Assembly (NCBI GenBank): GCA_017854795.1
Contig: JAFMHB010000017.1
Location: forward strand, 1 to 64,000
DNA: 64,000 nt
DNA from: Candidatus Nanopelagicales bacterium
GTDB lineage: Bacteria > Actinomycetota > Actinomycetes > S36-B12
Direction of reading: 5' to 3'
Every line of letters starts with the position of its first letter. Position 1 is the stretch's first letter. Below the pieces are notes generated by a model that saw nothing but the letters and a program-made list of their open reading frames with translations, was not told where the DNA came from and did no database searches. A program made the position numbers and the translations under genes. Of the stretch, positions 10,794-21,732 are shown one piece after another.

Positions 10794-12104
10794 TCAGTCT
10801 AGCGATTCACCATTTCGAAGTTTCCGAAGCCGATCTGACACTGCGGCAAGGCGCTCCTCACCGCCGTGACGTGAAGGCTTGTAGTAGTGGGAGTCCACTA
10901 GCTCCTCCGGTAAATATGACTGGCTGGCCACTCCACTGATTTCGTCATGTGGGTACATGTAGTTGGCGCCATGACCCAATTGAGATGCGCCCGGGTAGTG
11001 AGAATCACGCAAGTGGAGCGGGACACTCCCCACCCGACCTCGCTGCACATCCGTCATTGCTGCACCTATCGCCGTGACAACACTGTTGGACTTTGGTGCA
11101 AGGGCAGCCTCCAAGGTGGCATGCGCCAAAATGATTTGCGCCTCAGGCATCCCCACCAGTTGAACTGACTGAGCGGCTGCAACCGCCGTCAACAACACCT
11201 GGGATGCGGCTAATCCAATATCTTCACTGGCCAAGATCATCAGCCTTCTTGCAATAAATCGTGGGTCTTCGCCTGCATGCAACATCCGGGCGAGGTAATG
11301 CAGGGCTGCATCAGGATCACTTCCCCTGACGCTTTTTATGAAGGCGCTGATCACGTCGTAATGGGTGTCACCGTCTTTGTCGTAATTGATCGCCACAATA
11401 TTTATGGCATTCTCGACATCTTCTATCGAGATTTCAATACTGTCGCGTGCCACTGTCGCATTTGCTGCTGCCTCAAGAGCTGTCAAAGCCCTTCGAGCAT
11501 CGCCACTACTGGCATCAATAAGGGCGTCCATCGCTGCATCAGTTGCCGTGACCGTTCCGCAAAGGCCACGCTCACTTTCCATCGCCCTGTTGAGGACTGT
11601 TCGAAGTGAAACTTGATCAAGAAGTTCCAACTTCACTACAACACTTCTTGAGAGCAATGGCGAGACAACTGAGAAACTTGGGTTCTCTGTTGTGGCTGCT
11701 ACCAGGGTTACCCATCCATTTTCTACCGCCGGTAATAACGCATCTTGCTGCGCTTTGTTGAATCGATGAACTTCGTCGATGAATAGAACCGTTTCCATTC
11801 CATACAAACTTGAATCCTCGCGCGCTTTCTCAATCACTTCCCGCACATCGCGTACCCCTGCACTTACCGCAGAGAGTTCACGGAATTTGCGCCCGGTCTG
11901 CGCAGAGATCAACGTGGCGATGGTGGTTTTTCCTGTACCGGGTGGCCCCCACAAAATCATTGATACCGAACCAGTGCCCGCGAGCAGGCGCTGTAACGGG
12001 CTTCCGAGCGTGAGTGCCCGCCCTTGACCAACCAGATCCTCGAAACCTTGTGGCCGCATTCGGAGGGCCAATGGCCCAACCGCACTTTGCTCAAATAAGC
12101 TCAC
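10794..12104 (-). CDS. rarA: replication-associated recombination protein A (RarA/MgsA)
   Basis: RPQGFEDLVGQG...ILWGPPGTGKTTIATLIS...FIDEVHRFNKAQQDALLPAVE. Confidence 0.95.
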   Translation of the reverse strand: MSLFEQSAVGPLALRMRPQGFEDLVGQGRALTLGSPLQRLLAGTGSVSMILWGPPGTGKTTIATLISAQTGRKFRELSAVSAGVRDVREVIEKAREDSSLYGMETVLFIDEVHRFNKAQQDALLPAVENGWVTLVAATTENPSFSVVSPLLSRSVVVKLELLDQVSLRTVLNRAMESERGLCGTVTATDAAMDALIDASSGDARRALTALEAAANATVARDSIEISIEDVENAINIVAINYDKDGDTHYDVISAFIKSVRGSDPDAALHYLARMLHAGEDPRFIARRLMILASEDIGLAASQVLLTAVAAAQSVQLVGMPEAQIILAHATLEAALAPKSNSVVTAIGAAMTDVQRGRVGSVPLHLRDSHYPGASQLGHGANYMYPHDEISGVASQSYLPEELVDSHYYKPSRHGGEERLAAVSDRLRKLRNGESLD

Positions 12105-12134
12105 AGACCAACCATAAGGTGTTGAAAAGTTGTC

Positions 12135-13904
12135 TTACTCCTGCGCTCGTGAGATTTCGTCTGGCTCATTCTTTTTCGGCTTCGCATCGATGCCGGCTTC
12201 CCGTCGCTGGGCTGCCGTGATTTGGGTGGGAGCACCTGTTAGCGGGTCTTGCCCACCACCAGTTTTAGGAAATGCGATCACGTCACGCAAGGAATTGGCA
12301 CCTGCAAGCAACATGCAGATCCGATCCCAGCCAAATGCAATTCCGCCGTGCGGTGGTGGGCCAAAGGCGAAGGCTTCAAGGAGAAAACCAAATTTGTCGT
12401 TGGCCTCGCTTTCATCGAGGCCCAGAATCCGAAATACTTGGTTTTGAATATCACTTTGATGGATACGAATTGAACCGCCACCGATTTCATTGCCGTTACA
12501 TACCAAGTCATACGCCCAAGCGAGTGCTTCACCCGGTGACTCCGTGAAATTATTGAGCCAATCGCCATTTGGTGACGTAAATGGATGATGCACCGCAGTC
12601 CAGAGCCAGTTGCCAGCTTCGTCTTGAACTTCTTCGAACATTGGCGCGTCAACGATCCACACAAAACTCCACACGCTTTTATCGATGAGGTCGAGACGCT
12701 CAGCAATCTCGTTCCGCACTGCGCCCAGCAATGCACGTGCATCCGATGCTCGACCGGCTGCGAAAAAGATGCAGTCCCCAACCTGAGCTCCGCTTGCGGC
12801 AACCAGTCCCCCACGCTCTTCGTCGCTGAGATTCTTGGCGACCGGTCCGCCTAAGCCATCCTCATTGACAGTTACGTAAGCCAGTCCTTTGGCTCCACGT
12901 TGTTTCGCCCACTCTTGCCATGCGTCAAAAGTACGACGAGGTTGATCAGCACCACCGGGCATCACTACTGCGCCTACGTACTCGGCCTGGAACACCCTGA
13001 ATGGCGTCTGCTCAAAATACGATGTGAGATCAACAAGTTCAAGAGAAAAACGAAGATCGGGCTTGTCACTTCCGAATCGACGCATCGACTCGTGATACGT
13101 CATTTGTGGGATCTCACCTATCGTGTAGTTCAAAATCCCCTGCCAGACAGAACGAATAACCTGTTCGCCAACAGCCATAACATCGTCCTGATCAACGAAG
13201 CTCATCTCGATGTCAAGTTGGGTAAACTCAGGCTGTCGATCTGCCCGGAAGTCTTCGTCTCGGTAGCACCGGGCAATCTGAAAGTACTTCTCCATTCCTG
13301 CAACCATGAGCAACTGCTTGAACAACTGAGGGGATTGAGGCAGCGCGTACCAGTTACCCGGCTGCAGCCGAACAGGAACCAAGAAATCGCGTGCGCCCTC
13401 AGGGGTTGAACGAGTCAGGGTTGGGGTTTCGATCTCGATAAAGTCATCATCGATCAAGACACTGCGAGCGATATGACTGACTTTCGAGCGCATACGCAAA
13501 ATGTCCCCCGCGCTTTTTCGACGTAAATCTAGGTACCTGTGACGTAAGCGAATTTCATCATTGACCGTTGTGCGGTCGTCAAGCGGGAACGGGAGAGGTG
13601 CCGACTTTGAGAGAACTTCAAGTTTGGTGGTGATCACTTCAATATCACCGGAGGCCAGATCTGGATTAGCATTTCCTTCGGGCCGTTCTTCAACAATACC
13701 TGTGACAGCGATACAGAATTCATCACGCAAATCATGTGCCATCGTGGTATCCCGAACAACGACCTGGGCAACCCCCGTTGAGTCACGGAGGTCAAGGAAA
13801 GCGACCCCACCGTGGTCCCGTCGGCTCGCGATCCATCCGGCCAGTGTCAATTCCCGTCCAATATCTGCGCGCGTTAACGAACCTGCTTCTGCCGTGCGAA
13901 TCAC
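12135..13904 (-). CDS. aspS: aspartate--tRNA ligase
   Basis: [22 protein letters not shown]...; class II aaRS motifs. Confidence 0.98.
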   Translation of the reverse strand: MIRTAEAGSLTRADIGRELTLAGWIASRRDHGGVAFLDLRDSTGVAQVVVRDTTMAHDLRDEFCIAVTGIVEERPEGNANPDLASGDIEVITTKLEVLSKSAPLPFPLDDRTTVNDEIRLRHRYLDLRRKSAGDILRMRSKVSHIARSVLIDDDFIEIETPTLTRSTPEGARDFLVPVRLQPGNWYALPQSPQLFKQLLMVAGMEKYFQIARCYRDEDFRADRQPEFTQLDIEMSFVDQDDVMAVGEQVIRSVWQGILNYTIGEIPQMTYHESMRRFGSDKPDLRFSLELVDLTSYFEQTPFRVFQAEYVGAVVMPGGADQPRRTFDAWQEWAKQRGAKGLAYVTVNEDGLGGPVAKNLSDEERGGLVAASGAQVGDCIFFAAGRASDARALLGAVRNEIAERLDLIDKSVWSFVWIVDAPMFEEVQDEAGNWLWTAVHHPFTSPNGDWLNNFTESPGEALAWAYDLVCNGNEIGGGSIRIHQSDIQNQVFRILGLDESEANDKFGFLLEAFAFGPPPHGGIAFGWDRICMLLAGANSLRDVIAFPKTGGGQDPLTGAPTQITAAQRREAGIDAKPKKNEPDEISRAQE

Positions 13905-15247
13905 GATTGGGCCTCTTTCTTAGTTTCGGGTTTTTCAGGTTCGGGCTTTTCAGGTTCGGGCTTCGCAGGATCCGCTTGAAGAGTCAGTAGAGCCTGTTGC
14001 AACGCTGGAATCAGGGATGCCTTTTCATTTGTGAGTGATTGCTGCTCACCGCTGGCCATATTTTTAACAACTACAGTTTTGCTAGACAACTCATCCGGTC
14101 CAAGAATAATGACCAGCGGCGCGTTCGTGTTGTTTGCCGCTTTCATTGCACTCTTGATGCTCCGATTGTCCACACACACGTCCGCCGCAATACCGACAGC
14201 TCTGAGGGCAAAGAGCAATGACACACACGGAACGCGACTTTCGACCCCGACGGGAACAATGAACACATCGAGGATGCTCTCACTCAAAGGGGTTAAACCT
14301 TCCGCTTCACAAGCAAGAAGCGTTCGATCAACACCGAGCCCAAAGCCAATCCCAGAGAGTTCACTCCCACCTAATTCAGCCATAAGCCCGTCATAGCGGC
14401 CACCACCGCCAATTCCAGACTGCGCGCCAAGACCAGGATGAACGAATTCGAATGTAGTCCTCGTGTAGTAGTCAAGCCCACGAACCATCCGTGGTGCTTC
14501 ATTCCATTTGACTCCGAAGAGTCGAAGGAATTCACGCACCTGGTCGTAATGATCCTGACACTGATCACATAATGAATCGATCATGAGTGGTGCGTCGACT
14601 AATTGCGTTGAGACACTCTCACGCTTGTCATCAAGAACACGCAAGGGGTTGACACTCGCCCTCTCTTTGGTTTGCTGATCAAGATCACATGTGGCAAGGA
14701 ATTCTTGGAGCTTGAGTCGGTAGGCAGGTCTGCAATGCAAACAACCCAGCGAGGTCACATCGAGGTGGAATTCTTTCAACCCCAAAGATCGGTAGGCCTG
14801 ATCCGCGAGCGCAATGACTTCTGCATCAATGATCGGGTCAGATGAACCAATTGCTTCGACGCCAACCTGTTGCAACTGTCGATACCGACCATGTTGCGGT
14901 CTCTCAGCCCGAAAAAACGGTCCGCGATACCAAAGTTTGACCGGCAAGGGGCCTTTATCCAATCGATTTTCAATAACCGCTCGCATCACACCTGCAGTGC
15001 CTTCTGGTCGAAGTGTGATTGAGCGATCACCTCGATCAGTAAAGGTGTACATCTCCTTCTGAACTACATCGGTACTTGTCCCGACACCTCGTTCAAAAAG
15101 TTCCGTAGACTCGAAGACAGGCAACTCGATATATTCATAGCCACTCAATCGAGCTGTGGAACTGAGTCGTTCCTGAACAGAAAGAAAGTCTCGACTCCTC
15201 GGTGGAACGTAGTCGGGAACACCCTTAGGAGCATTGATGATGGCCAC
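13901..15247 (-). CDS. hisS: histidine--tRNA ligase
   Basis: [16 protein letters not shown]...[15 protein letters not shown]...[13 protein letters not shown]. Confidence 0.97.
   Translation of the reverse strand: MAIINAPKGVPDYVPPRSRDFLSVQERLSSTARLSGYEYIELPVFESTELFERGVGTSTDVVQKEMYTFTDRGDRSITLRPEGTAGVMRAVIENRLDKGPLPVKLWYRGPFFRAERPQHGRYRQLQQVGVEAIGSSDPIIDAEVIALADQAYRSLGLKEFHLDVTSLGCLHCRPAYRLKLQEFLATCDLDQQTKERASVNPLRVLDDKRESVSTQLVDAPLMIDSLCDQCQDHYDQVREFLRLFGVKWNEAPRMVRGLDYYTRTTFEFVHPGLGAQSGIGGGGRYDGLMAELGGSELSGIGFGLGVDRTLLACEAEGLTPLSESILDVFIVPVGVESRVPCVSLLFALRAVGIAADVCVDNRSIKSAMKAANNTNAPLVIILGPDELSSKTVVVKNMASGEQQSLTNEKASLIPALQQALLTLQADPAKPEPEKPEPEKPETKKEAQS
13922..13963 (-). repeat. 15-bp tandem repeat in the hisS 3' end (PEKPE repeats)
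   Basis: caggttcgggctttt repeated with one degenerate copy; encodes [17 protein letters not shown]. Confidence 0.85.
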
Positions 15248-15250
15248 GTG

Positions 15251-15931
15251 TCACAACCCTTTACCGGTTGAGAGGAACGGATTTGTTGCTCGTTCCGAGC
15301 CAATGGTTGTGATAGGGCCGTGACCTGGGTACACCCATGTTTGATCGGGCATGGGCAAAATAACGTTCTCCAAGGAATGCGTCATTGCTGCCAAGCTTCC
15401 TCCCGGAAGGTCCGTACGACCGATCGAACCAGCAAAGAGAACATCTCCGGTGAAAGCTATGGGATCGCCATTTCTCTCCGCCTTGATCACCATGGAGCCC
15501 TCCGTGTGTCCGGGGGCATGAACGAAATCCCACTCGACTCCCGCGATCGTGAGCGACTTGTTGTGCTCAATGATTTCGATATCTTGGGGCTCAGTCAGTT
15601 CTAATTCACCCTTGGTCATTGCGAGTAACTGTTCCCGTGCGGCTGCGAAGCTACTCCCCGCCGGATCTGCAAGTCGATATCGGTCATCAACATGAATTAA
15701 GGCTGGGATTCCGAAATCGGCACTAATTGGTGCAACACTCCAAATGTGGTCAATATGACCATGGGTCAAGAGCACGGCCGCGGGCTTCAGTCGATTTTCT
15801 CGCACAATTTCTTGGATACCTTCAATGGAATCCTGACCGGGGTCAATAATGATTGCAGGTTCACCGGGACCAGTTGCAACAACGTAGGCATTAGTGGCCC
15901 ATGAGCCTGCGGGGAAACCTTTGATCAACAT
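15251..15931 (-). CDS. MBL-fold metallo-hydrolase (glyoxalase II-like)
   Basis: LLTHGHIDHIWSV (HxHxDH); HAPGHTEGSM. Confidence 0.92.
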   Translation of the reverse strand: MLIKGFPAGSWATNAYVVATGPGEPAIIIDPGQDSIEGIQEIVRENRLKPAAVLLTHGHIDHIWSVAPISADFGIPALIHVDDRYRLADPAGSSFAAAREQLLAMTKGELELTEPQDIEIIEHNKSLTIAGVEWDFVHAPGHTEGSMVIKAERNGDPIAFTGDVLFAGSIGRTDLPGGSLAAMTHSLENVILPMPDQTWVYPGHGPITTIGSERATNPFLSTGKGL

Positions 15932-16007
15932 AAGGGCACCAGCCTAGCCATGAGTATCCTTGTACTCATATCAACACAAAGTATACGAGCCCATGGAGAA
16001 CCCCAGG

Positions 16008-16814
16008 ATGTCAACACAGAAGCGTGAGCGCGATCTAGCGCGTGCCAAATATGAGCGCCAGCAGGCAAAACGGGCAGAGCGGGCCAGGCATGCCAAACGT
16101 AATCAGCGTATTACCGCGGTCGTCGTTGTCATTGCCCTTGTCCTTGCCGGTGTTGGATTTGCAGTGTTCAACGCAACCAGTGAGGACCCTGCTGGACTCG
16201 CTCAAGAGACCCAAGCCCCCCTCGATCCAACGGCGACGGAGGAATCAACCGAAGCGGTTGGATTGGATTGTTCACCTGCAGGGACACCCCGAGCAAACGA
16301 CATCACCTACCCCGATGGCCCAGTGCCACTGGCAAGCACTCCCTCGACGCTCACCCTCGATACCAATTGTGGGGAAATCGTGATCGCACTCGATCCAAAT
16401 GCCCAGAAAACCGTCGAATCAGAGGCCTTTCTCGCCGACAGCGGCTTCTATAACAACACCTCCTGCCACCGCCTCACGACCGAGGGCATATTCGTGCTGC
16501 AGTGCGGTGATCCTGCAGGGGACGGCACAGGAGGCCCCGGATACGCAGTCCCCGATGAAAACTTGCCTGCAGATGGTGAAGCAAATTACCCTGCCGGAAC
16601 CATCGCAATGGCTAATGCCGGGCCAGGAACCAGCGGATCCCAATTTTTCATCGTTTATGCCGACACGACTTTGCCTGCAGGCTACTCAATCTGGGGAAAT
16701 GTCGTCAGTGGGCTCGACATTGTGCAAGAAGTAGCCTCGGCTGGTGTCAAGAACGGACTTGCCGATGGAGTTCCCCTGCAACCCGTCTTTATCAATACGG
16801 CAACAGTTTCCTAA
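16008..16814 (+). CDS. membrane-anchored cyclophilin-type peptidyl-prolyl isomerase
   Basis: Basic N-terminus, one TM segment, then GTIAMANAGPGTSGSQFFIVYADT; start at ATG 16008. Confidence 0.92.
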   Translation: MSTQKRERDLARAKYERQQAKRAERARHAKRNQRITAVVVVIALVLAGVGFAVFNATSEDPAGLAQETQAPLDPTATEESTEAVGLDCSPAGTPRANDITYPDGPVPLASTPSTLTLDTNCGEIVIALDPNAQKTVESEAFLADSGFYNNTSCHRLTTEGIFVLQCGDPAGDGTGGPGYAVPDENLPADGEANYPAGTIAMANAGPGTSGSQFFIVYADTTLPAGYSIWGNVVSGLDIVQEVASAGVKNGLADGVPLQPVFINTATVS

Positions 16815-16939
16815 CATTGCATGCGAACCCATAGCAAAACCGAAAAAATGTAGGAAAGTAGTGTTAATACCGTTTCACATGCATTTACAGTGCTGCAACC
16901 TTTGTAGCCGACCGACTAGGTTCCTGCGAAAGGCCCGCC

Positions 16940-18259
16940 ATGACCGAAATTCCGTCAACAACAAATCCCACCCCTGCGATACCGACTCCTGCCTCTTTGA
17001 AGCCACCGGTACGTCCAGCCATCTCGCAGGCTTCACAGTGGGGGCGGGTCAGTGAGGATGGAACGGTATTTCTCAACGCGCCTGAGGGTGAAGTTGAGAT
17101 CGGTCAATATACGGCGGGTACTCCCCATGAAGGCCTCACTTTTTACGCTCGCAAATATGACGATCTGGTTGTTGAAATCGACGTGATTCAAACTCGAGTA
17201 ATCGAGGGTAAAACATCAGCTGATGCGGCTGCCCAGGTGGTCAAAAAGGTTCGCGACACATTGGCTCGCCGGTCATTTGTGGGTGATATAGCAACACTTG
17301 AAACCCGATGCGGGGAAGTAGAAGACTTAATCGAAGAGAAAAGAGTTCGTGAACGGGCCCGCAAGGCTGCTCAAAAAGACAGTGCCCGCGCAGCCCGGCT
17401 CCTCCTCGTGGAGGAAGCCGAGAAATTGTCTGATTCAGGATCTTGGAAGTCGACAACGGAGCGATATACAGAGATTGTCGAAGAATGGAAGACACTGCCA
17501 AGAGTAGATAGAAATGCCGAGCAAGAACTATGGAAACGATTGAGCAACGCGCGTACTTCCTTTGATAAAAGGCGGCGTGCCCATTTCCATGAGCTCGATG
17601 CAGCTCGCAAAGATGCCATGAGCGTAAAACGTGACCTGATCACTCGAGCCCAAGCCGCAGCGGGTACTGCGGACGCCAAAGCAGGGATCAAAAAGTTCAA
17701 GGATTTAATGGCGGATTGGAAGAGGGCCCCGCGTGGAAGTCGCGCTGATGAAGAAAAACTTTGGAAGCGTTTTAAGGCCGCCCAAGATGAATTCTATGAC
17801 AAACTCAAAGCGAGCGAGGCCGCCGAAGAAGAGAAGCTTGTTCCGAACGTGGCACTGAAGGAGGATCTCGCCGTCAAAATTGAGGCGCTACTCCCCGTTG
17901 ACCTTAAGAACCTCAAAAATCAAAAATCCCAGTTGCGCGACCTGCAGCTCGCGTGGGAAAAAATCGGCGAATTGCCTAAAAAGGATCGCGCAAGGCTTGA
18001 TTCACGCGTGAAAAAGGTTGAGGACGCCTTCCGAACTGTAGAGGAAACCAAATGGACCAAGTCGAATCCAGAAGCAATAGCGCGAGCAGAAGACACCGCT
18101 AATGCTTTTGCCGATGGCCTATCCAAATATGAACGTCAACTGGAGCAGGCCAAGGCAAATGGTGACATGAAAACCGTGGCGCAACTCGAGGAGTCCATTA
18201 AGAGCCTGAAAACTTTATTAGGAGCCGTGGAAAGTACCGCCGCAGATCTCAATTCCTAA
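16940..18259 (+). CDS. DUF349 domain-containing protein
   Basis: Repeated W-K..PR....E.LWKRF helical units. Confidence 0.88.
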   Translation: MTEIPSTTNPTPAIPTPASLKPPVRPAISQASQWGRVSEDGTVFLNAPEGEVEIGQYTAGTPHEGLTFYARKYDDLVVEIDVIQTRVIEGKTSADAAAQVVKKVRDTLARRSFVGDIATLETRCGEVEDLIEEKRVRERARKAAQKDSARAARLLLVEEAEKLSDSGSWKSTTERYTEIVEEWKTLPRVDRNAEQELWKRLSNARTSFDKRRRAHFHELDAARKDAMSVKRDLITRAQAAAGTADAKAGIKKFKDLMADWKRAPRGSRADEEKLWKRFKAAQDEFYDKLKASEAAEEEKLVPNVALKEDLAVKIEALLPVDLKNLKNQKSQLRDLQLAWEKIGELPKKDRARLDSRVKKVEDAFRTVEETKWTKSNPEAIARAEDTANAFADGLSKYERQLEQAKANGDMKTVAQLEESIKSLKTLLGAVESTAADLNS

Positions 18260-18304
18260 CACTCTAGTTCACGGTGATTTCACTAGAATGGCTATTCACT
18301 TTCC

Positions 18305-20572
18305 CTAAACGCGGTACGCGTCAAAGACGCCTTCGACTCCCCTTACCGCTTTGATCACTGAGCCAAGATGTTTTGGATCAGCCATCTCGAATGTGAAACG
18401 AGACGTTGCAATGCGATCTCGTGTCGTAGCAACCGAAGCACTCAAGATATTCACGTGAGTGTCTGACAGCGCCCTAGTAACGTCAGCTAGTAAACGCGCT
18501 CTATCCAGCGCTTCCACTGCGATGTTGACCAAGAACATGCTGTTTGGAGTAGGGGCCCACGAGACATCCACCAATCGTTCAGGTTGAGCTTTGAGCGAAT
18601 CCACATTCACACAGTCACCACGATGCACTGACACACCTGAACCGCGAGTGACGAATCCAAAAATCGGATCTCCAGGAACAGGCGTGCAGCACCGAGCCAA
18701 CTTGACCCAAACGTCGTCGGCCCCATTGACCAACACACCGACATCGTGGTTCCGAGACTTTGTGGCGGTCCCAAATGTGGGTCGGAAAGCCTCGGCTGTG
18801 TCATCTGCGGCGCCGTCAACACCCCCTGAAACATCAATGAGTCGCGCTACGATTGTTTGAGCTGAGATCCTTCCCTCGCCGACTGATGCGTACAGGGCCG
18901 TCACGTCAGCCTGATTTAATCCCGCCGCAATACTCGTCAATGCCGCATTGGTCATCATTCGCTGCAATGGCAGTCCTTGTTTACGAACCGCCCGAACTAT
19001 CTGATCTTTTCCATTATCGACTGCTTCTTCGCGTCGCTCCTTAGAGAACCACGCCTTGATTTTACTTTTGGCGCGGGCCGATACGACGAAGTTCAACCAG
19101 TCTCGACTCGGCCCCGATCCGTCGGATTTTGACGTAAAAATCTCGACAACATCCCCGTTTTTGAGCACCGACTCAAGTGGTACGAGTTTGCCGTTCACTC
19201 GTGCTCCTACACAGCGGTGTCCAACTTCCGTGTGCACCGTATAGGCGAAGTCAACCGGCGTTGAGTCAACAGGAAGCGAGAAAACATCACCCTTAGGCGT
19301 AAAGATATATACCTCAGCGGTTCCAAGGTCATAGCGCAATGAGTCCATGAATTCACTGGGATCGGCAGTCTCTCGCTGCCAATCAACGAGTTGCCGCAAC
19401 CAGGCGAACTCGTCTGTCTTTACTTCAGTACCCTGCTTGTAGCGCCAATGTGCCGCCACTCCGTATTCAGATGCCCTGTGCATTTCGTGGGTTCGGATTT
19501 GGACCTCAACAGGTTTTCCATCCGGACCGATCACCGTTGTGTGCAGTGATTGATACATATTGAACTTCGGCATTGCAATGAAGTCCTTGAAGCGCCCTGG
19601 CACTGGACTCCAATGAGCATGGATGGTTCCCAGCGTTGCATAACAGTCACGAATCGAGTCAACCAAAATTCGGACACCAATCAAGTCATAGATGTCATTG
19701 AAGTCACGGCCGCGCACGATCATTTTTTGGTAAATGGAGTAGTAGTGTTTTGGTCGTCCCGTTACTTGACCCTTGATTTTGCTGTTTCGTAGGTCCTCAT
19801 TCAATTGGGTAATTATGAGATTCAAATTTCGTTCACGTGAGGGAGCGCGCTGCTCAACCAATGAATCAATCTCGGCAAACATTTTTGGATGCAATGTGCC
19901 AAAGGCAAGGTCTTCAAGCTCCCATTTGATCGCATTCATTCCGAGCCTGTGTGCGAGTGGAGCATAAATTTCTAGAGTCTCACGCGCCTTCTTTTCCTGT
20001 TTCGCATCCGGTAGATAGCGAAGGGTTCGCATATTGTGCAGGCGATCGGTCAACTTAATCACGAGCACTCGAATATCGCGGGCCATCGCGACTACCATTT
20101 TTCTAACGGTTTCCGCTGCTGTGGCATCTCCGTAGGTAACCTTGTCGAGTTTGGTCACACCGTCGACCAGCAGTGCTATTTCATCACCGAAATCTTCCCT
20201 CAATGCGTCGAGGGAGTAACCACAGTCCTCAACAGTGTCGTGCAACAACGCTGCTGCAAGTGTTGCTGAGGTCATGCCGAGATCGGCCAAAATTTCAGCC
20301 ACCGCCACAGGGTGGGTGATGTAGTCCTCTCCCGATCGGCGTTTCTGATCACGATGAAGGTACTTGGCCATTTCGTACGCCCGCTCGACAACTTTGGTGT
20401 CGGACTTGGGGTGGTACTTACGCAAAGTCCGCAGCAGGGGTTCAATTTCCGATGAACCCGACCGGCTCGAACTAAATCGTGAGAGTCGAGATCGAATTCC
20501 ACTTTCCGCATTCAGTGGTGCCGGGCCCGATTCAGACAACGAGGGGGTCGGGGTAACTAGGTCTTCAGACAT
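18305..20572 (-). CDS. relA: RelA/SpoT family (p)ppGpp synthetase/hydrolase
   Basis: HD domain [14 protein letters not shown], synthetase, TGS and ACT domains; RBS GGGAGG upstream of ATG at 20572. Confidence 0.96.
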   Translation of the reverse strand: MSEDLVTPTPSLSESGPAPLNAESGIRSRLSRFSSSRSGSSEIEPLLRTLRKYHPKSDTKVVERAYEMAKYLHRDQKRRSGEDYITHPVAVAEILADLGMTSATLAAALLHDTVEDCGYSLDALREDFGDEIALLVDGVTKLDKVTYGDATAAETVRKMVVAMARDIRVLVIKLTDRLHNMRTLRYLPDAKQEKKARETLEIYAPLAHRLGMNAIKWELEDLAFGTLHPKMFAEIDSLVEQRAPSRERNLNLIITQLNEDLRNSKIKGQVTGRPKHYYSIYQKMIVRGRDFNDIYDLIGVRILVDSIRDCYATLGTIHAHWSPVPGRFKDFIAMPKFNMYQSLHTTVIGPDGKPVEVQIRTHEMHRASEYGVAAHWRYKQGTEVKTDEFAWLRQLVDWQRETADPSEFMDSLRYDLGTAEVYIFTPKGDVFSLPVDSTPVDFAYTVHTEVGHRCVGARVNGKLVPLESVLKNGDVVEIFTSKSDGSGPSRDWLNFVVSARAKSKIKAWFSKERREEAVDNGKDQIVRAVRKQGLPLQRMMTNAALTSIAAGLNQADVTALYASVGEGRISAQTIVARLIDVSGGVDGAADDTAEAFRPTFGTATKSRNHDVGVLVNGADDVWVKLARCCTPVPGDPIFGFVTRGSGVSVHRGDCVNVDSLKAQPERLVDVSWAPTPNSMFLVNIAVEALDRARLLADVTRALSDTHVNILSASVATTRDRIATSRFTFEMADPKHLGSVIKAVRGVEGVFDAYRV

Positions 20573-20643
20573 ATGACCTCCCACTCAGCGCAACGAATAC
20601 TCTCATTCTACGCTTGATTAGCTGCGGGCACCGATGCCTAGCC

Positions 20644-21732
20644 TCATTTACGTTTGGAGCGCGGCACCTTTCGTGGCTGGGACCGCTCAACGGCGTCAAG
20701 ATTTCGGGCATTTGTTAATTCATCATTGGACAGAGCGTCTTTCCCCGACTCGGAATTCTTCCGCTGAACCTGGGAGCGACGAGCATGTACCCGCGCCGAA
20801 AGTGCCTTCATCTCAGGTGTTGCTGATTTCAACTGCGCCAATACGGGTGTGGCGATAAAGATGGATGAAAACGTACCTACGGCCATTCCGATTCCGAGAA
20901 CTACAGCCAAGTCCAGCAAGGTTCCTGCTCCCAGTAAAAATGCACCAACAAAAATGATTGATATGACCGGTAGCAGCGCCACGATAGACGTGTTGATCGA
21001 CCTAACCAGAGTTTGATTGACCGCAAGGTTCGCGGCTTCGTTGTAAGTGAGTACCGATTGGCCGGTCAGGCCCCGTGTGTTCTCCTTCACTTTGTCGAAA
21101 ACGACCACCGTGTCATATAGGGAGTAACCCAAAATAGTTAAGAGCCCGATCACTGACGCCGGCGTAACCTCTAGTCCAATCAGGGCATAAATCCCAATTG
21201 TTATGAGGAGATCGTGGGCTAACGCGACTAAAGCACTCACTGCCATTCGCCACTCGAAATATAAGGTCAAGAAAAGTGAAACAAGAAGGATAAACACGAT
21301 CAAACCTTGCAGTGCTTTGGAAGAAATCTCGGCACCCCAAGTGGGTCCCACTACTTGGTACTTAATGTCATCCTTGGCAATCCCACACGCTTCGGCCAGT
21401 TGGCCTGCAAGAACTGACGACTCGGCCGGGGTAAGGGTTTGTGTCTGCACCCGAACGGTGCCAGCCCCTGTGATGGTGACAATCGTCTGTGCGCCCGTTT
21501 GGGTCTCTGCCACCGCTCGAGCATCTTCAACCGAGCACGTGGCCGAAGGAAGTGAAAAGTCTGCTCCACCTTTGAACTCAATGCCCAAGTTTAACCCTCG
21601 ACCAAACAAAGCGCCGATGCTGATCAGTAAAATAACTCCACTAATCACATACCAAGTTTTCCATCGTCCAACGAAATTTATTGAGACATCGCCTCGGTAG
21701 AGTCGTTGACCCACATTTGACAATTTGCTCAT
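20644..21732 (-). CDS. secF: protein translocase subunit SecF
   Basis: GLNLGIEFKGGADFSLP...YDTVVVFDKVKEN. Confidence 0.96.
   Translation of the reverse strand: MSKLSNVGQRLYRGDVSINFVGRWKTWYVISGVILLISIGALFGRGLNLGIEFKGGADFSLPSATCSVEDARAVAETQTGAQTIVTITGAGTVRVQTQTLTPAESSVLAGQLAEACGIAKDDIKYQVVGPTWGAEISSKALQGLIVFILLVSLFLTLYFEWRMAVSALVALAHDLLITIGIYALIGLEVTPASVIGLLTILGYSLYDTVVVFDKVKENTRGLTGQSVLTYNEAANLAVNQTLVRSINTSIVALLPVISIIFVGAFLLGAGTLLDLAVVLGIGMAVGTFSSIFIATPVLAQLKSATPEMKALSARVHARRSQVQRKNSESGKDALSNDELTNARNLDAVERSQPRKVPRSKRK

Noticed and set aside
12278-12814. 178-aa ORF in another frame of aspS
   Set aside because: Overlaps strongly conserved AspRS sequence; the translation has no family features.
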